DNA of 9,383 nt from an uncultured Collinsella sp. GTDB taxonomy: Bacteria > Actinomycetota > Coriobacteriia > Coriobacteriales > Coriobacteriaceae. Where the stretch lies: assembly GCA_902475375.1 (NCBI GenBank), contig CABRZC010000077.1:1-9383 (forward strand), read 5' to 3'. The position numbers and the translations under genes were made by a program. Under the pieces are notes generated by a model that worked only from the letters and a program-made list of their open reading frames with translations, was not told the origin of the DNA and ran no database searches. Positions 1-6,866 of this stretch are shown here, one piece after another. The number at the start of each line of letters is the position of its first letter. Position 1 is the first letter of the stretch.

Positions 1-50
1 ACTTGTGCTGTTACCGTCTTCCCGCTGTTGTTGGGGTATGCTTTGTTCGT

Positions 51-67
51 ATGTAAACGTTTGACAT
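51..67 (+). promoter_or_regulatory. LacI-type operator upstream of the repressor gene
   Basis: The 17-mer ATGTAAACGTTTGACAT has the central-CG, partly palindromic AAACGTTT core typical of LacI-family operators. It nearly matches two tandem 17-mers at 1200-1233 (shared consensus RTGWAAACGWTTGACAT). It ends 19 bases before the repressor start at 87, so a bound repressor would sit over or just downstream of the transcription start. This suggests autoregulation. A weak -10-like TATGCT lies at 37-42 but no convincing -35 accompanies it. A cre-like site for another LacI-family member cannot be excluded. Confidence 0.65.
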
Positions 68-86
68 GTTGATGGGGGAGGGTGCT

Positions 87-1097
87 ATGGCTCGCGAGGG
101 CGCTCGTTCTAAGGATTCTGCTAAGCCTGGCATCAAGGAAGTTGCAGCGGTGGCGGGGGTTTCGCCTACTACGGTATCTCGCGTGCTTAATAATCGCGGC
201 TATATTAGCCAAGAGACCCGCGATAAGGTCCATGCCGCGATGGAGCGCATCAACTATACGCCCAACGATATCGCCCGTGCCATGCTCAACGGTCGCCTGA
301 ATCTTATCGGTATGATCGTTCCCTTTGTGAGCAGCCCGTTCCATGCTCAGGTTGTGCAGGCGGTCGAGCGCACGTTAGCGGAAAACGGCTTTAAGATGTT
401 GCTGTGCAACAGCGCCAATCGACCCGATCTTGAGCGTTCCTATATTGACATGCTCCGCCGCAATATGGTCGACGGCGTAATCGTCAACTCCCTCAATATC
501 GGTGCCGAGGCATATGCCGAGATGGGCTTGAGCCTGGTTGGCATCGACTGCGATCTTGGCGAGGGCTCTGTCCAGATTGCAAGTGACAGCTATGGCATTG
601 GCGAGCTCGCCACGCGCCGTCTGATTGATGACGGCTGCAGGCGTATCCTGTGCCTGCGCAGCAATAGCCGCATGCGCATGCCTGCCAATAAGCGTACCGA
701 TGCCTACCACGATGTTGTGGAGCAGGCCGGTTTGCCCGCGCTTGTCCGTGAGGTCGAGTTCGTTAAGTCCGATGACGAAAAGAGTGCGGTCGTTGCGAAG
801 ATTCTCGATGAGAACCCCGATATTGACGGCATCTTTGCGGGAGACGACACGATGGCGGCTATCTGTCTTAACGTGATGAAGCAGCGCGGCTTGAGCGCTC
901 CGGACGATATTAAGGTCGTGGGCGCGGATGGCGCCCGCCGCACTATGACGTTTATGCCTGACTTAACAACCGTTCGTCAAGATATCGATCGCATCGGAGA
1001 GCTCGCGGCGCAATCCATCATCGCTCTTGTTAACGGTGAAAAGCCCGAATCGAATACCAAGCTCCCCGTTGAACTCATTGAGGGCAAAACCGCGTAG
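87..1097 (+). CDS. LacI-family transcriptional repressor of the sucrose/fructoside operon
   Basis: This encodes a 336-residue cytoplasmic DNA-binding regulator, a normal length for LacI/GalR proteins. The N-terminal helix-turn-helix spans about residues 16-37 (IKEVAAVAGVSPTTVSRVLN), followed by the hinge helix at about 60-70 (NDIARAMLNGR). The periplasmic-binding-protein-like effector domain fills the rest, with typical late motifs (DGIFAGDDTMA, then TTVRQDIDRIGELA). The ATG at 87 is preferred over in-frame ATGs at 66 and 72, because the GGGGGAGG at 74-81 is then a well-placed ribosome binding site and the protein begins just before the HTH. It lies immediately upstream of and parallel to the GH32-PTS genes, and near-identical operator-like sites stand before both. 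It is therefore probably their local, autoregulated repressor, with a sugar or sugar phosphate as inducer. The effector is not readable from the sequence; a ScrR-like role is inferred from the neighbours. Confidence 0.93.
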   Translation: MAREGARSKDSAKPGIKEVAAVAGVSPTTVSRVLNNRGYISQETRDKVHAAMERINYTPNDIARAMLNGRLNLIGMIVPFVSSPFHAQVVQAVERTLAENGFKMLLCNSANRPDLERSYIDMLRRNMVDGVIVNSLNIGAEAYAEMGLSLVGIDCDLGEGSVQIASDSYGIGELATRRLIDDGCRRILCLRSNSRMRMPANKRTDAYHDVVEQAGLPALVREVEFVKSDDEKSAVVAKILDENPDIDGIFAGDDTMAAICLNVMKQRGLSAPDDIKVVGADGARRTMTFMPDLTTVRQDIDRIGELAAQSIIALVNGEKPESNTKLPVELIEGKTA

Positions 1098-1146
1098 TTC
1101 ATCCCGTGCCAAAAGAATTCCTCAAACGCCTCTGATGACCGTTCGC

Positions 1147-1169
1147 CGGCATATGTCAACCGTTTGCCG
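1147..1169. promoter_or_regulatory. Dyad with inverted operator-like core, upstream of the GH32 promoter
   Basis: Arms CGGCA (1147-1151) and TGCCG (1165-1169) flank the 13-base TATGTCAACCGTT. With one mismatch (1146/1170) the dyad extends to 1143-1173. Read on the - strand, 1153-1169 matches 13 of 17 positions of the RTGWAAACGWTTGACAT operator consensus. It lies about 46 bp upstream of the first tandem operator, centre to centre, so it could be an auxiliary operator. A closely related dyad with the same loop length occurs at 5774-5796. No other element was seen between the repressor stop and this site. Confidence 0.4.
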
Positions 1170-1199
1170 ACGACTGGAACTGCGAAAAGACGTATTGGT

Positions 1200-1233
1200 G
1201 TGAAAACGTTTGACATATGAAAACGATTGACAT
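1200..1233 (+). promoter_or_regulatory. Two abutting head-to-tail 17-bp operators
   Basis: GTGAAAACGTTTGACAT (1200-1216) is followed without a gap by ATGAAAACGATTGACAT (1217-1233). The two copies differ at 2 of 17 positions and match the site at 51-67. Each contains a consensus -35 hexamer TTGACA (1210-1215 and 1227-1232), so repressor binding would directly occlude RNA polymerase. The direct, abutting arrangement places two binding sites on nearly opposite DNA faces (17 bp is about 1.6 turns). Repression of the downstream operon by the adjacent LacI-family protein is inferred. Confidence 0.75.
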
Positions 1234-1238
1234 ATCTT
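1210..1238 (+). promoter_or_regulatory. Promoter of the GH32-PTS-GH32 operon
   Basis: A perfect -35 TTGACA (1210-1215) and a -10-like TATCTT (1233-1238, 4 of 6 matches) are separated by 17 bp. The start would be near 1245, giving a leader of about 36 nt before the ATG at 1281. Using the second TTGACA (1227-1232) would require a 21-bp spacer to TAGTAT (1254-1259), which is less likely. The elements overlap both tandem operators. Confidence 0.6.
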
Positions 1239-1280
1239 GCAGTTGTACCGAGTTAGTATCACGTGGGAAGGAAGTCTCGG

Positions 1281-2663
1281 ATGCACAAGGTGTATTACCA
1301 GCCTGAGGGAATTTGGGTGGGCGACATCATGCCGTACGGCGAGGACGGCACGTTCTATCTCTATCATCAGCGTGACACGCGAAACCCCGGACCTTTCGGA
1401 GAGCCGTTTGGCTGGGCACTCGCGACAACCAAGGACTTCGTCAATTACAAAGACTTTGGCGAGAGCCTTGAGCGTGGCGGCGACGAGGAAGTCGACCAGT
1501 ATGTTTATGCCGGCACGGTGTTTAAGGTGGGCGACAAGTACCATGCGCTCTACACCGGTTGCAATCGCGATAAGGTCAAGGCACGCTTGATGAAGCAGGT
1601 TCTTCTTCACGCAACGAGTGACGACGCCGTCAAGTGGGAGAAGAACATCGCCGAGACGCTGCTTCCGCCCCAGGAGGGTTACGATGACCGCAACTGGCGC
1701 GATCCCTTTGTGCTTTGGGATGAGGAGAACGAAGAGTACATGCTCATCCTCGGCACGCGTGTGGGCGAGGACAAGCGTCTGATGACCGGTCGTCTGGTCA
1801 AGTTCACCTCCAAGGACCTGGATACCTGGGAGTTCCAGGGCGACTGGTGGAATCCGGGCCTGTACACCATGTTCGAGATGCCTGATCTCTTTAAGATGGG
1901 CGACTGGTGGTATCTGGTGTTCTCCGAGTACAGTGATGGCAACAAGACCCGTTACCGCATGTCTCGCTCTATCAACGGTCCTTGGATCACTCCTGCGGAC
2001 GATTCCTTCGATGGCCGCGCGTACTATGCCGCGCGTACCGCATTTGACGGCGAGCGCCGCGTTCTCTTTGGTTGGGTTCCTACGCGTGACGAGGGCGGCG
2101 ACCCCAGCTCTTACCTGTGGGGTGGCACCTTTATGCCCCTCGAGATCGTTCAGCGTGCCGACGGAACGCTCGGCACCAAGCTTCCTGACAGCATGCTTGG
2201 CGCCTTTGGCGAGGCTAAGGCAGTCGAGGCCTTTGAGCTCTCCTGCGAGTCGGGCAAGGTCGAGCAGGTGCTCGCCGCGGATGCCGGTTCCACCTATATG
2301 CTCGATGCCGACATCGAGCTCGCCGGTGACGCTGCCGGCTTCTCGGTGAAGCTTGCCGAGGACGCCGAGTCCGGTCTTGCCTATGAGTTCCGCGCCAACC
2401 TGCGTGAGGGCAAGCTCGAGTTTACGGCGGCCCCCCAGTATCCGTGGTTCCAGGTCAACAACATGGGCCTCGAGCGTCCGTTGTTCTTTAAGGGCGAGGG
2501 CACTCATCATGTGCGCCTGGTCGTTGACGACGATATCGCGACCATCTTTGTCGATGATGTTGCGCTTAACGCTCGATTCTGCAATAAGCAGGGCCAGGGT
2601 GTGGCGCTGACGGTCACCGACGGTACGCTTAAGTGCGCAAATGCAACGATCGCGTCTCTGTAA
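1281..2663 (+). CDS. Atypical GH32-family glycoside hydrolase (beta-fructosidase-like)
   Basis: This is a 460-residue protein without signal peptide, so cytoplasmic. The fold follows a GH32 five-bladed propeller with a C-terminal beta-sandwich from about residue 300. The three acidic landmarks are present: D15 in WVGDIMP as candidate nucleophile, RDP at 140-142 as transition-state stabiliser, and E199 in MFEMPDLF as acid/base. The usual NDPNG around the nucleophile is absent, and the EC of the classic WECPD box is EM. It thus belongs to a divergent branch of clan GH-J rather than to textbook invertases or ScrB. The ATG at 1281 is preferred to an in-frame GTG at 1263, because GGAAGGAAG (1266-1274) then forms the ribosome binding site. 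It is first in the operon, 45 bp before the PTS gene, so it probably hydrolyses a fructoside or phospho-fructoside delivered by that transporter. The exact substrate is unknown. Confidence 0.85.
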   Translation: MHKVYYQPEGIWVGDIMPYGEDGTFYLYHQRDTRNPGPFGEPFGWALATTKDFVNYKDFGESLERGGDEEVDQYVYAGTVFKVGDKYHALYTGCNRDKVKARLMKQVLLHATSDDAVKWEKNIAETLLPPQEGYDDRNWRDPFVLWDEENEEYMLILGTRVGEDKRLMTGRLVKFTSKDLDTWEFQGDWWNPGLYTMFEMPDLFKMGDWWYLVFSEYSDGNKTRYRMSRSINGPWITPADDSFDGRAYYAARTAFDGERRVLFGWVPTRDEGGDPSSYLWGGTFMPLEIVQRADGTLGTKLPDSMLGAFGEAKAVEAFELSCESGKVEQVLAADAGSTYMLDADIELAGDAAGFSVKLAEDAESGLAYEFRANLREGKLEFTAAPQYPWFQVNNMGLERPLFFKGEGTHHVRLVVDDDIATIFVDDVALNARFCNKQGQGVALTVTDGTLKCANATIASL

Positions 2664-2708
2664 TGGCATCAAAACGTCTTATGATTTCGTAAAGGAATGG
2701 AGAGGAAC

Positions 2709-4160
2709 ATGGACTACAAAGTAGTGTCTCAGCAAGTCGTCGATAACGTCGGCGGTCTGGAGAACATCGAGGGCGCCACGCATTGCGTTACGCGTCTGCG
2801 TCTGGTGCTCAAGGATACGAGCAAGTACAACAAGGCCGAGCTCGAGAACATCGATGGCGTCAAGGGCGTGCTGTACAACAGCGGCCAGCTCATGATCATC
2901 TTCGGTACCGGTACCGTCAACAAGGTTTACGATGAGTTTATGGCTCTGACGGGCGTTAAGGAGATCAGCGCTTCCGAGGTCAAGGGCGCCGAGGCGGACA
3001 AGAAGGGCAAGTTCTTCTCGGTCCTCAAGGTATTCTCGGACATCTTTATCCCCATCATTCCCGCTTTCGTCGGCGCTGCTATCATCATCGGCCTTAAGTC
3101 GCTGATCGTTGCCAACGGCCTCTTTGGCATGGAGGGCAGCCTTGCCGACCACAGCGAGTTCCTCAAGAACCTCGCTAGCTTCTTTGCCATTATCGCCACC
3201 ACGTTCGACTACCTGCCTGTCCTGGTTATGTACAGCGCGGTGAAGCGTTTTGGCGGTAACCCGATTTTGGGCATCCTCGTCGGTATCGTCATGGTTCACC
3301 CGAGTCTTATGAACCGTAACACGTTCGTTATGGACCCGACGGGTGCTGAGTACTGGAACTTTGGTCCGCTCTCCATTCCCATGGTTGCTTTCCAGGGCGG
3401 CGTGTTCCCTGCAATCATGACTGCCTGGTTTATGGCCAAGGTCGAGAAGATTGCCCAGAAGTACATCCCCGAGGTCGTTTCGTTCGTCTTTGTCCCGACC
3501 GTTACCCTGATTCTTGCTAACGTCGCCCTGTTCACCGTGTTCGGCCCGCTCGGCAACCTAATCGGCGACGTCCTCGCCGGCGTAATCGATATCCTGTACA
3601 ACAGGATGGGCGTCTTTGGCGCCTTTGTCTTCGCCGCGTTCCTGCAGCCGCTCGTCGTTACCGGTACGCATCAGTTCATCCAGGGTATTGAGGCCAACCT
3701 CGTTGCCACGACCGGCTTCAACTACATCCAGGCCATCTGGTCGGTTTCCATCATCGCCCAGGGCGGCGGCGCCATCGGCATGTATCTCATTCACAAGAAG
3801 CACTCCAAAGAGCGTAACATCTGCATGTCGTCCTTTATCCCGACGCTGGTCGGTATCTCCGAGCCCGCAATCTTTGCTGCAAACATGCGCTACTCGATCA
3901 TTCCGTTCGTCTGCGCTTGCATCGGTGCAGGCTGCGGCGGTGCCTTCGTCAAGCTCTTTGAGGTGCGCGCTATCGGTCAGGGTCTGACCGGCGTGCTTGG
4001 CCTGCTCATCGTCACGCCCGAGACGCTCGTGTGGTATGTGGCTGGCAATCTCATCGCCTTCATCGTGCCAATCGTCTTGATCTTTGCCTACAACAAGGCA
4101 AAGGGCGTGCCGACCACCGATGAAGAGGGCGCTGGCGCTGGCTTCGACGTTAGCTTCTAG
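2709..4160 (+). CDS. scrA: PTS sugar transporter subunit EIIBC (sucrose/glucose superfamily)
   Basis: This is a 483-residue inner-membrane permease that takes up and phosphorylates its sugar. Residues 1-85 form the EIIB domain, with phospho-accepting C26 in the HCVTRLRL motif. After a linker (about 86-100) comes the multi-spanning EIIC domain, with hydrophobic segments at about 111-133, 153-175, 184-198, 223-243, 256-280, 300-320, 340-360, 377-405 and 421-462. The GISEPA motif at 382-387 corresponds to the GxxEP sugar-binding signature. The protein ends at residue 483 with no EIIA domain, so a separate EIIA(Glc)-type protein must supply phosphate. The start at 2709 is chosen because GGAGAGG (2699-2705) precedes it; the ATG at 2697 lacks room for an RBS. 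Lying between two GH32 hydrolases, it most likely imports sucrose or a related fructoside as the 6-phosphate. The gene symbol rests on that context; trehalose or beta-glucoside specificity is less likely but not excluded by motif alone. Confidence 0.9.
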   Translation: MDYKVVSQQVVDNVGGLENIEGATHCVTRLRLVLKDTSKYNKAELENIDGVKGVLYNSGQLMIIFGTGTVNKVYDEFMALTGVKEISASEVKGAEADKKGKFFSVLKVFSDIFIPIIPAFVGAAIIIGLKSLIVANGLFGMEGSLADHSEFLKNLASFFAIIATTFDYLPVLVMYSAVKRFGGNPILGILVGIVMVHPSLMNRNTFVMDPTGAEYWNFGPLSIPMVAFQGGVFPAIMTAWFMAKVEKIAQKYIPEVVSFVFVPTVTLILANVALFTVFGPLGNLIGDVLAGVIDILYNRMGVFGAFVFAAFLQPLVVTGTHQFIQGIEANLVATTGFNYIQAIWSVSIIAQGGGAIGMYLIHKKHSKERNICMSSFIPTLVGISEPAIFAANMRYSIIPFVCACIGAGCGGAFVKLFEVRAIGQGLTGVLGLLIVTPETLVWYVAGNLIAFIVPIVLIFAYNKAKGVPTTDEEGAGAGFDVSF

Positions 4161-4198
4161 TTGAGCCGTTCAGCGTAATCTGAGGATAAGTCCATTTG

Positions 4199-4238
4199 GG
4201 GAAGGGCGTTCGACTCGTGTGAGTCGAGCGTCCTTCCC
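4199..4238 (+). other. Intercistronic 18-bp RNA hairpin between EIIBC and ScrB
   Basis: Arms 4199-4216 and 4221-4238 pair over all 18 positions around a GTGT loop. The two non-Watson-Crick pairs (4206/4231 and 4209/4228) are G.U in + strand RNA but would be A.C in the other strand, so the structure belongs to the operon mRNA. No U-tract follows (next bases TATAGACG), which argues against a classic intrinsic terminator. It ends 17 nt before the next start codon. It could shield the 3' end of the upstream message, mark a processing site or reduce translation of the hydrolase. Confidence 0.7.
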
Positions 4239-4255
4239 TATAGACGAGAAAGCCA

Positions 4256-5704
4256 ATGGCGATGTTTAATCAAAAAAATAAGGTGACGCGCGCGGACTAT
4301 GAGCAATGGCGTGCCGGACAGGATGAGACGGTGGGTCGCATCGCGTCCGACCCCGATAGGCTCCTGTTCCATGTGGAGCCTGAGCTTGGCTGGCTCAACG
4401 ATCCCAACGGTTTGGTGCAGATCGGTGATACGTATCACATCTATCACCAATACGATCCATTCGATGCTGCGCATGGCGGTCCAGTGCTTTGGAATCATCT
4501 GACAACAAAGGATTTTGTGACGTACGAGAATTGCGGCCCTGTGCTGTTCCCCGATTCCGATTTGGATTCGAGCGGAGCGTATTCTGGTTCTGCCTTTGTA
4601 CACGACGGCAAGATTCACTACTTCTATACCGGCAACGTCAAGCATTTTGACCGAGATGATTACGACTACGTGTTGACGGGCCGTGAGCAAAACCAAATTC
4701 ATATGGTTGCCGAGAATCCCGACGAATTGGGCAAGAAGTGTGTGGCTGTTGGGCCGGTCGATTACCCCGACGATATCGGTACGCACGTACGCGACCCCAA
4801 GATCCTTGAACACGATGGTATCTACTACATGGTTCTGGGCGCTCGTACGAAAGACGACCGCGGCTGCGTGCTTGTCTATACCTCGAGCGATCTAGAGGAC
4901 TGGAGCTATGCGACGCGCATTGAGTTGGGCGAGAAGTTTGGCTTTATGTGGGAGTGCCCCGATCTGTTTGAGCTCGATGGTGAGCTTATTCTCGTTTGCT
5001 GTCCGCAGGGTGTGTCCGCCGATGGTTGGCGTTACCGCAATCCGCACCAGTGCGTGTGGTTTCCCATCGAGGCCGATTGGGAGGCACCGAGTTTTAAGAT
5101 CACCGGGCAGGGCATGCCCCCGATGGTCGATGCCGGTTTTGATTTCTATGCTCCGCAGTCCTTTGAGGATGCTGCAGGCCGGCGTTTGATGATCGGATGG
5201 TCGGGTTGCCCCGATGCGACGGCGGAAAACCCGACGGTGGCGCGCGGGTGGCAGTGCGCGTTGACGGTGCCGCGAGAGCTGAGCATGCGCGATGGTAAGC
5301 TCTGCCAGCAGCCGGCGCACGAGATTGGGAGGATGCGCGGCGACTGCGTTCGCGCGACAGGCGGTGAAACCGTTGAGGAGCCGGGCCGCCTGTTTGATCT
5401 TGTGGTTTCCTGCGAGGGCGCCAAGATGGTCGAGCTCGAAATCCGCAAGGGTGTCTTTGTGCGCTATGCAGACGGGATGCTTACCCTCGACATGGGTGAC
5501 GAAGGCTATGGGCGCGACCAGAGGTCGATTGAGCTCAGCGAGCTTCGCGACCTGCGCGTGCTTTCGGACACTACGATGGTCGAGATTTTTGCAAATGGCG
5601 GCGAGGCGGCACTTACGAGCCGTACCTATTCGCCGGCGGTTCCGGCGATGGAGCTGCACGCCGAGGGCGCGGCATCGATGAATTTCTACCGCCTCGCGCA
5701 TTAA
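4256..5704 (+). CDS. scrB: Sucrose-6-phosphate hydrolase (GH32)
   Basis: This is a 482-residue cytoplasmic GH32 enzyme expected to split sucrose-6-phosphate into glucose-6-phosphate and fructose. All classic motifs are visible: WLNDPNG at 46-52 with nucleophile D49, RDPK at 179-182, and MWECPD at 231-236 with acid/base E233. It also has FDFYAPQ at 295-301 and IGWSG shortly after. A C-terminal beta-sandwich follows from about residue 345. The N-terminal about 40 residues, including YEQWRAGQ, resemble the helical lead-in common in bacterial ScrB proteins. Length is normal for the family. The ribosome binding site is weak (GAGAAAG, 4246-4252), and ATG at 4262 is an alternative start two codons later. 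It is last in the operon, 95 bp after EIIBC, behind a strong hairpin, so its level may differ from the upstream genes. An invertase acting on unphosphorylated sucrose is possible, but the PTS neighbour favours the phosphate form. Confidence 0.92.
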   Translation: MAMFNQKNKVTRADYEQWRAGQDETVGRIASDPDRLLFHVEPELGWLNDPNGLVQIGDTYHIYHQYDPFDAAHGGPVLWNHLTTKDFVTYENCGPVLFPDSDLDSSGAYSGSAFVHDGKIHYFYTGNVKHFDRDDYDYVLTGREQNQIHMVAENPDELGKKCVAVGPVDYPDDIGTHVRDPKILEHDGIYYMVLGARTKDDRGCVLVYTSSDLEDWSYATRIELGEKFGFMWECPDLFELDGELILVCCPQGVSADGWRYRNPHQCVWFPIEADWEAPSFKITGQGMPPMVDAGFDFYAPQSFEDAAGRRLMIGWSGCPDATAENPTVARGWQCALTVPRELSMRDGKLCQQPAHEIGRMRGDCVRATGGETVEEPGRLFDLVVSCEGAKMVELEIRKGVFVRYADGMLTLDMGDEGYGRDQRSIELSELRDLRVLSDTTMVEIFANGGEAALTSRTYSPAVPAMELHAEGAASMNFYRLAH

Positions 5705-5773
5705 CCGTGTGTGGAGCACGATTGGATTTGCTGGACGGAATGTGTCGCAGTTGTCGCGGCCAACTACCGCTTA

Positions 5774-5796
5774 CCGCATATAGCGACCGTTTGCGG
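5774..5796. promoter_or_regulatory. Dyad related to the one at 1147-1169
   Basis: Arms CCGCA (5774-5778) and TGCGG (5792-5796) flank the 13-base TATAGCGACCGTT. Aligned without gaps, 5777-5797 matches 1150-1170 at 17 of 21 positions, and the loop length is identical. One arm position has changed on both sides (G-C to C-G), preserving the dyad. It lies 70 bp after the scrB stop and overlaps a possible -35 of the degV promoter, so it may be a regulator-binding site linking the two units. The function is inferred. Confidence 0.4.
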
Positions 5797-5818
5797 AATA
5801 AGTAACCCTCCTTAATAA
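5791..5818 (+). promoter_or_regulatory. degV: Possible degV promoter
   Basis: TTGCGG (5791-5796) and TAATAA (5813-5818) are separated by 16 bp, with an initiation point expected near 5825. Both hexamers are imperfect matches. The position makes sense because it would place the long 5852-5900 hairpin in the leader of the degV transcript. An 11-base repeat AACCGTGTGGA occurs just downstream (5818-5828) and also right after the scrB stop (5703-5713). Confidence 0.3.
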
Positions 5819-5851
5819 ACCGTGTGGAATCCTAGATAAGCACGGAGTTTT

Positions 5852-5900
5852 CCAGGGAGACGCTGTCCTTTGTTGTGTGCAAGGGGCGGCGTCTCTTTGG
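5852..5900 (+). other. Long 21-bp RNA hairpin in the degV leader
   Basis: Arms 5852-5872 and 5880-5900 pair at all 21 positions around the 7-nt loop TTGTGTG. Five pairs are G.U, and all are compatible only in the + strand transcript. The 3' arm ends CTCTTTGG without a real U-tract, so canonical intrinsic termination is doubtful; it could still be the 3' end of the scr operon message. A competing hairpin, CGGCGTC (5887-5893) with GACGCCG (5907-5913), uses part of the same 3' arm, giving two mutually exclusive folds upstream of degV. No known riboswitch class was recognised. Confidence 0.6.
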
Positions 5901-5980
5901 CGCTTGGACGCCGTTGTGCAACAGTGCGGCGGCGCGTGCCATGTATTGAAAAGCCAATGTCGAGATGGGTCGTGATAATA

Positions 5981-6835
5981 ATGGGCAAGTACGTAATCGT
6001 GGTTGAGTCTGGGTCGGATGTGACGCCGGAGCTCTGCGAGCGCTACGGCATCGTGCGCGTGCCCATGCATGTCACGATTGGTGACGAGACCGTCGAGGAC
6101 GGCTCGATCGATCCGCTCGAGATTTACTCGCGCTGCAACGAGTTTGGTGTGATGCCCAAGACCAGTGGCTGTTCGCCAGCGGATTTTGCGCATGTGTACG
6201 ACCGCATCCATGCCGAGCAACCCGACGCGACTATTTTGCATCTTGCATATTCCGAGGCCACGACCTGTTCGCATCAGTCCTCTAAGATTGCGGCTCAGGG
6301 GCGCGACTACGTGTTCTCCATGGACACGCGCTTTGTCTCGGTGGGCCAGTCGCTCGTTGTCGTCGAGACCGCCAAATACATCGAGGCTCACCCCGATGCC
6401 ACCGTCGACGAGATCTTTGCATTTACGAACTCCGTCATGGACCGCGTGCTGCTGGGCTTTGTTCCTACGGACCTTGCCTTCCTTAAGGCGGGCGGTCGCT
6501 TGTCCAACGTGGCATTCCTTGGCGCCCACCTGTTCAAGATTAAGCCCTGCATTGAGGTGACGGGCGGCAAGTTCGTGGCAACCAAGAAGTTTCGCGGCTC
6601 TATGCTCAAATGCGCCCGTGCCTTTATTGACCACATGGTTGCGAAGGGCGAGATTGACTACTCGCACATTGGCCTGGCGTATTCGGTAGGCCTTTCCGAG
6701 GAGCTGCGCGACGACATGGAAGTCTATGCGCACGACCTGGGCTTTAAGGATGTTACCTGGACTCAGGTCGGCGGCGTCATCTCGAGCCATTGCGGCCCGA
6801 CCGCCTTCGGCGCGGTGCTCACGCTTAAAGCGTAA
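5981..6835 (+). CDS. DegV-family fatty-acid-binding protein
   Basis: This is a 284-residue soluble protein of the DegV family, which binds fatty acids. In Firmicutes, members of the family (FakB) present fatty acids to a FakA kinase for phosphorylation. The start MGKYVIVVESGSDV fits the usual DegV N-terminus (beta strand then DS/GSD). Family landmarks are TSGCSP at 61-66, GGRLS at 171-175, the FKIKP strand at 185-189 and SSHCGP at 268-273 near the C-terminus. The ATG at 5981 is preferred. Upstream in-frame starts (5957, 5870) add an arginine-rich stretch unlike the family, and the one at 5870 lies inside the leader hairpin. The ribosome binding site is weak for any choice (GAGATGGG, 5962-5969). 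No fakA-like gene is in the window. It appears monocistronic, between a structured leader and a terminator-like hairpin. Confidence 0.9.
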   Translation: MGKYVIVVESGSDVTPELCERYGIVRVPMHVTIGDETVEDGSIDPLEIYSRCNEFGVMPKTSGCSPADFAHVYDRIHAEQPDATILHLAYSEATTCSHQSSKIAAQGRDYVFSMDTRFVSVGQSLVVVETAKYIEAHPDATVDEIFAFTNSVMDRVLLGFVPTDLAFLKAGGRLSNVAFLGAHLFKIKPCIEVTGGKFVATKKFRGSMLKCARAFIDHMVAKGEIDYSHIGLAYSVGLSEELRDDMEVYAHDLGFKDVTWTQVGGVISSHCGPTAFGAVLTLKA

Positions 6836-6866
6836 GGCCTGGCGTCTATCGATTTCTATTGCCTCG

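Noticed and set aside
51..67. TTGACA at 61-66 as the -35 of the repressor promoter
   Set aside because: Only 20 bases separate it from the start codon at 87, leaving no room for a -10 and a leader; it is better read as part of the operator.
1122..2672. A 516-codon open frame on the - strand across the first GH32 gene
   Set aside because: It mirrors the GH32 gene frame and has low-complexity composition rich in L, A, R, V and H with no domain. The + strand frame has family motifs and an RBS.
4199..4238. Classic Rho-independent terminator
   Set aside because: The stem is strong, but TATAGACG follows instead of a U-tract, and scrB has no evident promoter of its own. It is listed as an intercistronic hairpin instead.
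4892..5719. A 275-codon open frame on the - strand opposite scrB
   Set aside because: Its composition is rich in R, H and A and shows no motif. It is a by-product of the codon bias of scrB, whose catalytic motifs are intact.
5870..5980. N-terminal extension of DegV by 37 residues
   Set aside because: The added arginine-rich stretch does not fit DegV proteins, and its start codon lies within the 5852-5900 hairpin. The start at 5981 gives the family's normal N-terminus.
5771..6790. A 339-codon open frame on the - strand opposite degV
   Set aside because: It is a shadow frame without recognisable motifs; degV on the + strand explains the region.
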